In this document: piece by piece, positions 5,965 to 8,918 of the stretch | Position numbering within the stretch: the first letter of the stretch is position 1 | How the letters are laid out: each line of letters begins with the position of its first letter | Assembly: GCA_029934675.1 (NCBI GenBank) | Contig: JAOZLT010000048.1 | Location: 1 to 8,918, forward strand | Direction: 5' to 3' | Length of the DNA: 8,918 bases | Source of the DNA: Candidatus Altimarinota bacterium | Lineage (GTDB): Bacteria > Patescibacteriota > Gracilibacteria > UM-FILTER-43-11 | Notes under the pieces: model-generated | What the model was told of the DNA's origin: nothing | Seen by the model: only the letters and a program-made list of their open reading frames with translations | Database searches by the model: none | Position numbers and translations under genes: made by a program

Positions 5965-5992
5965 ATTTTACTTATCTTTTGGATAAAGTCAA
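5965..5992 (-). promoter_or_regulatory. Predicted guaB promoter
   Basis: On the minus strand, TTGACT (5987-5992, five of six) is followed after 16 bp by TAAAAT (5965-5970, five of six). The start would be near 5958, giving a leader of about 104 nt with the tandem repeat in it. This is the best sigma-70-type promoter in the window. Confidence 0.6.
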
Positions 5993-6138
5993 TAGCTGGG
6001 TCCAAAAAATTTGTTGGTAATTTAAGCTCTCTTTCCCCAAAGTAGTTCAATAAAAGGAATCAATTGGATTATGCCTATTACGCCAAGCACGATGTTTGTA
6101 TTGGAGGTAGCCGTAGAGATTTGATATGGTTATGTACA

Positions 6139-6477
6139 TTAGTTAAGTGAAAAATGTTTGAATAAATATTTTTTAATTTCTTCAAATTTTTCTGATTTCA
6201 CCTTGCCAATATGTTTAATGCAACGGGATTTATCAAATGAACTAATATGATACACTTTTATTAATGAGTCATACATTAACCTGTTGTTTGAGTCTTTTTT
6301 TATCTCAATATCATTAGCCATTGGTGAATTGCTATTTTTTGTAATAGCCATAACTGTAATTAAATTCGATGCTTTTATTGTTTTATTTGACGATAGGATT
6401 ACTGCCGGTCTTGTTTTTTTAAATTCGTGTCCAACGCTTGGATCCCATTGAATAAAATATATATCTCCTTGTTCCAT
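6139..6477 (-). CDS. MazF/PemK-family endoribonuclease toxin
   Basis: The 112-residue protein has the MazF/PemK fold signature: start GDIYFIQWDPSVGHEFKKTRPAVILSS (4-30), then LITVMAITKN (39-48) and YDSLIKVYHISSFDK (69-83), then the C-terminal helix (KSEKFEEIKKYLFKHF). MazF toxins cut RNA at short specific sequences and stop translation. The two usual catalytic residues look present: Arg23 in TRPAV and Thr47 in AITK. The ATG directly follows the TAA of the antitoxin gene with no spacer and no Shine-Dalgarno sequence, so it is probably translated by coupling. Antitoxin-first order is typical. The target sequence cannot be predicted. Recognition as MazF-like is firm; toxicity is inferred. Confidence 0.88.
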   Translation of the reverse strand: MEQGDIYFIQWDPSVGHEFKKTRPAVILSSNKTIKASNLITVMAITKNSNSPMANDIEIKKDSNNRLMYDSLIKVYHISSFDKSRCIKHIGKVKSEKFEEIKKYLFKHFSLN

Positions 6478-7341
6478 TTATTTTTTTGTTATTTCTGGCA
6501 AATTCATATAATAATTGTATTCTTCCTTGCTAGTTTCAGGTAGAGCCCCAAATGAATCCCTTGTTGCCATTTGCATAAATTCTGAATTATAATCACGTTG
6601 GGCAAATTCACCCTCTCTTGTAAAAACACTTCCATAATCAATTATTTCACCATCTTTATGTATTAACCATGGTGTATCACGATGAGAATGGTCTTCTATT
6701 TGCCTTGTATTCATATCAGAAAGTCTATTTATTACTCGTTCAATTACTTTAATTTCTTGTGGTGTAAATATGTTTTGATCCGATTCAACGCAAGCTATAT
6801 AACGAGTCTGAACCGTTTTGCCAATATATGGTCTACTTATTCTTTCTAGTTCACCATTTTTAATCATGGAATTAACAATAGGATTGTAATATGTTTGATT
6901 TGGAACAGGACCATATTGAAGTCTTCTATATGGCATACCTGTTAATGGTTTTTCAAAAAGTTCAAAATAATCAAAATCACAAAAATATAACAGTTTATAA
7001 AGAACTGTTTCACCCACATTTGGCTTACCACCACATCTTTGCAATATATAAAGAAGTAGGTTTTTAAATTTATTTTCATTAAATTCAATTTTTAACTTAT
7101 TGTTGCCCTTTGTTTTTTCAGTTTTTGGTTGGATTAAACTCATGAAATCATAATACGATATTTGGAAAACTTCTAATATTACATTTAATTCACTAATGGA
7201 AACATCACGGGCACCTTTTTCAATTTGTGCAACGGAAGGCCTTGGAATGTCAAGAGCCTTAGCCAAGACTGCTTGTGAAATTCCTTTTTCATCTCTCATT
7301 TTTTTTAGTACTTCACCTAATTTATTGTTATTTTTTTTCAT
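6478..7341 (-). CDS. XRE-HTH plus Panacea (DUF4065) antitoxin
   Basis: The 287-residue protein has two domains. The N-terminal XRE/Cro-type helix-turn-helix spans about 7-66: LGEVLKKMRDEKGISQAVLAKALDIPRPSVAQIEKGARDVSISEL. The second part (about 92-230) carries Panacea-domain hallmarks: TVLYKLLYFCDFDYFELFEKPLTG (112-135), YRRLQYGPVPNQ (138-149) and the SHRDTPW motif (219-225). The Panacea domain is known as a versatile antitoxin domain that neutralises unrelated toxins by direct binding, often alongside an HTH that gives autoregulation. The gene is immediately upstream of a MazF-like toxin, so neutralising that toxin and repressing the operon is the likely role. A charged linker (QPKTEKTKGNNK, 71-82) joins the domains. 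The ATG fits the HTH start. Confidence 0.88.
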   Translation of the reverse strand: MKKNNNKLGEVLKKMRDEKGISQAVLAKALDIPRPSVAQIEKGARDVSISELNVILEVFQISYYDFMSLIQPKTEKTKGNNKLKIEFNENKFKNLLLYILQRCGGKPNVGETVLYKLLYFCDFDYFELFEKPLTGMPYRRLQYGPVPNQTYYNPIVNSMIKNGELERISRPYIGKTVQTRYIACVESDQNIFTPQEIKVIERVINRLSDMNTRQIEDHSHRDTPWLIHKDGEIIDYGSVFTREGEFAQRDYNSEFMQMATRDSFGALPETSKEEYNYYMNLPEITKK

Positions 7342-7362
7342 AGTCGTTTGTTTATCTGTTTC

Positions 7363-7410
7363 TATAATATTATATGTAAGATTTTATTACAAGAAAATGT
7401 TTGATTTTCT
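7363..7410 (-). promoter_or_regulatory. Toxin-antitoxin promoter with overlapping palindromes
   Basis: On the minus strand the -10 TATAAT (7369-7374) lies within a perfect 12-bp palindrome TATAATATTATA (7363-7374). The -35 position at 17 bp spacing is TTTTCT (7392-7397), weak, and overlaps one arm of a second inverted repeat, AGAAAAT/ATTTTCT around GTTTG (7392-7410). Transcription would start near 7362 with a leader of about 20 nt. Palindromes over both boxes fit autorepression by the HTH antitoxin. Confidence 0.5.
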
Positions 7411-7530
7411 ATTTTAAGGGTGATGTTACGATTGTGTTTTATTATTGGCTATTTAATTTAGAAAAAACTCATTACTATCTTATGCATCATATATAATATA
7501 CAGATTTCTGTGCCTCGTTGGACACTTAAT

Positions 7531-8574
7531 CTACATATTTTTAGCTACATTTCTATTTGATCCATCATCTATAATTTGACGTGAAATAACATCACTTAAA
7601 TCACTAACTATATCCATAAATTCTAGCACCTTCTTTTTACCCACTATATAATCTTCGAATTTAACTATGGGTGGTTTTAATCGAATTTTATATAGTTTTT
7701 GTTCTTTAAAAGAGACCAATAAATAATTCCCGATTACTTCAAATATTTTAATATCCTGAAAAACTTCTCTTTGTAAGAGTTTGTCCATTATGCGAGGATT
7801 TAGCACATAAAATGCATCAGTCGGGTTTTGTGTATAAACTGAGAATTCCTCGTTAAATTTGCCTTCTAAAGTTACTTTATTTAGGCCATGAGCAATATTA
7901 ATTGGTAGCATTTTCATTTTTCTAAAACAATGAATGTTTGGGAATGGTTTTTTAAGTTCCTGAATTACTACAAAGAAATCATGTTCATAATTTTTGGCTA
8001 TTACGTAATGAAAATTACCAAAAAAAGTATTACGTTTATCGTAAGAGCAAGCTAGTAAGTTATGAAATTTTGAATTCATGTGCTGGAAAAGGGTAGATTC
8101 CAAATTTACAAAGTACTTTTTTTGAATATATTGTGCTTGAAAATCATTTTTTAATATTGAGTAATAAATTTTCCCCAATTTCCCTTTTAAATATTTGAAA
8201 TATAAAGCATTCGGAGTAAGAAAGGCAAGAACTGTAGATAATATTTGTATATATTCCTCACCGCTTTTAATATTTTCTCCTGATCTGACATAGGCGAGAT
8301 AGGCTAAGACTAAGCTGAAAATAAAAATAACTATCGTTGTTAAGAGAGATGACGAAGGATTATAAATACTCTCAGCGTCAGTTAGTGCATATCCAAGATC
8401 GATTTCGTCATCAGTATAACCTTTACTTTTAAAGTGCTGTTTCCATTCATCAATTGAATATGCCTCTTTTTCATATTCTTTCAATACAGCACTAATTTTT
8501 TTTACGCGCTCATCATGATTTAAGGTGTTATCCATTTTGTTATTTATTAAGTTGCTGATAGTAGTATAACTCAA
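7531..8574 (-). CDS. Two-helix membrane protein with DUF3137-like C-terminal domain
   Basis: From the TTG at 8574 the protein is 347 residues; an in-frame ATG at 8535 (residue 14) gives 334 and may be the true start, since neither has a Shine-Dalgarno sequence. An N-terminal charged helical region (about 20-70, with SIDEWKQHFKSKGYTDDEID) precedes two membrane segments at about 77-96 (SLLTTIVIFIFSLVLAYLAY) and 109-129. A long soluble part follows, with FHNLLACSYDKRN (170-182) and VTLEGKFNEEFSVYTQNPTDAFYVLNPRIMDKLL (234-267). That last stretch matches the DUF3137 pattern (L.G.FN..F.VY...DA.YVL.P). DUF3137 has no assigned biochemical function that I know of. The gene is transcribed in the same direction as the toxin-antitoxin operon but 189 bp upstream of it, with that operon's own promoter between. 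Confidence 0.75.
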   Translation of the reverse strand: MSYTTISNLINNKMDNTLNHDERVKKISAVLKEYEKEAYSIDEWKQHFKSKGYTDDEIDLGYALTDAESIYNPSSSLLTTIVIFIFSLVLAYLAYVRSGENIKSGEEYIQILSTVLAFLTPNALYFKYLKGKLGKIYYSILKNDFQAQYIQKKYFVNLESTLFQHMNSKFHNLLACSYDKRNTFFGNFHYVIAKNYEHDFFVVIQELKKPFPNIHCFRKMKMLPINIAHGLNKVTLEGKFNEEFSVYTQNPTDAFYVLNPRIMDKLLQREVFQDIKIFEVIGNYLLVSFKEQKLYKIRLKPPIVKFEDYIVGKKKVLEFMDIVSDLSDVISRQIIDDGSNRNVAKNM

Positions 8575-8759
8575 AATAATTCATCTAAGATAGATGTAGG
8601 GTTGTTGTTATTTATGTTGATGTTTGCGGATGTGGGAAGTTTTGTGCTGACATAATGTGCTGAAGGTTGCCAGTACAAAATTTGGGTAACTTGAGTAAGC
8701 GAAGTGTATCGAATGGTTACTTTGTATATGTTGTTGGCGGATGAGCTATATGTTTTCAA
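8571..8759 (-). CDS. Doubtful small reading frame overlapping the start of the DUF3137-like gene
   Basis: The 62-codon frame has only a TTG start and ends in TGA at 8571-8573, which overlaps the TTG at 8574 (TTGA). That overlap would allow translational coupling if both were real. The product is Asn/Ser/Thr-rich with an asparagine run (ANININNNN) and ends TSILDELF. It has no membrane segment and no recognised motif. It may instead be the untranslated leader of the next gene or a decayed gene end. I cannot assign a function. Confidence 0.2.
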   Translation of the reverse strand: MKTYSSSANNIYKVTIRYTSLTQVTQILYWQPSAHYVSTKLPTSANININNNNPTSILDELF

Positions 8760-8918
8760 TTTATTCTGTTTAGTTTAAATACAGTAATCCAGATTGTAGT
8801 CTAAAATGCGTTGCAGAAGTTATATTTTAGCGGATGTGGCGACACTTTTCATTGTATCGTAGGAAGTAACCCCTCACACCCCAGCCAAATACAACTGTGA
8901 AAGTTCTCCAAAAAATGT
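8760..8918. other. Right-edge stretch with no supportable gene
   Basis: On the minus strand two short frames enter from the edge: one stops at 8874-8876 after the residues TFFGELSQLYLAGV, the other at 8827-8829 after WRTFTVVFGWGVRGYF. Either could be the last codons of a gene outside the window, but nothing distinguishes them from chance. There is no promoter, terminator or repeat I would defend. Confidence 0.3.

Noticed and set aside
5766..6050. A 94-codon minus-strand frame upstream of and overlapping the guaB start
   Set aside because: It has only a TTG start, contains the predicted guaB promoter and tandem repeat, and its second half is guaB coding sequence in another frame. The first part (NYFGERELKLPTNFLDP) looks slightly protein-like, so a decayed gene cannot be excluded.
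6046..6150. A short + strand frame (QLDYAYYAKHDVCIGG...RRDLIWLCTLVK) faintly like the C-terminus of bacterial sugar transferases
   Set aside because: It is about 34 codons, lacks a start, has no upstream coding part and overlaps the toxin gene end. The resemblance is too weak to call a pseudogene.
386..7341. Possible use of TGA as a sense codon, as in Gracilibacteria and Absconditabacteria
   Set aside because: gatA, gatC, guaB, the SLH gene and the toxin-antitoxin genes are full length, with all glycines and tryptophans from standard codons and no internal TGA, so the standard bacterial code is used.
5948..7402. Shared AGAAAATGTTT motif at the guaB start site and the toxin-antitoxin promoter as a common operator
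   Set aside because: With this AT content many 11-base matches are expected by chance within 9 kb, so common regulation is not supported by this alone.

Overview
This 8.9 kb window is AT-rich, with compact bacterial genes and several repeat-rich intergenic stretches. All confident genes read cleanly with the standard bacterial code. None of the eight confident starts has a recognisable Shine-Dalgarno sequence, and two of the predicted 5' leaders are under 25 nt. That style, together with a secreted three-SLH protein, small membrane proteins and GC-rich hairpin repeats, suggests an uncultivated lineage of the Patescibacteria/CPR type, possibly Peregrinibacteria-like. This placement is an inference, and no marker gene here settles it.

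Layout from the left. A C-terminal coding fragment enters from the edge on the + strand (2-310) and carries an intrinsic terminator inside its last codons. Convergent to it is a secreted SLH-domain protein (386-1102, -). Next comes the gatC-gatA pair (3064 to 1258, -), encoding two of the three subunits of the tRNA-dependent Asp/Glu amidotransferase; gatB is not here. A small three-helix membrane protein (3294-3599, +) is divergent from gatC. The 767-base gene-free stretch 3600-4366 is a nested repeat island. It holds a MITE-like element with inverted ends, duplicated 41-bp flanks, a 21-bp inverted pair, heptad repeats, and short direct repeats that reach into the guaB stop codon.

guaB (4367-5854, -) encodes IMP dehydrogenase, with a good promoter about 110 bp upstream and a leader containing a 24-bp tandem repeat. 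To its right is a type II toxin-antitoxin operon (7341 to 6139, -): an XRE-HTH plus Panacea (DUF4065) antitoxin followed immediately (TAA then ATG) by a MazF/PemK-like endoribonuclease toxin, with palindromes over the predicted promoter. The right end holds a two-helix membrane protein with a DUF3137-like C-terminal domain (7531-8574, -), a doubtful short reading frame overlapping its start, and 159 bp with no supportable gene.

How the genes relate: gatCA (translation fidelity) and guaB (GTP supply) are housekeeping genes. The SLH and membrane proteins belong to the cell envelope. The toxin-antitoxin pair and the repeat island are the accessory part. I see no CRISPR array, tRNA, rRNA or intact transposase.
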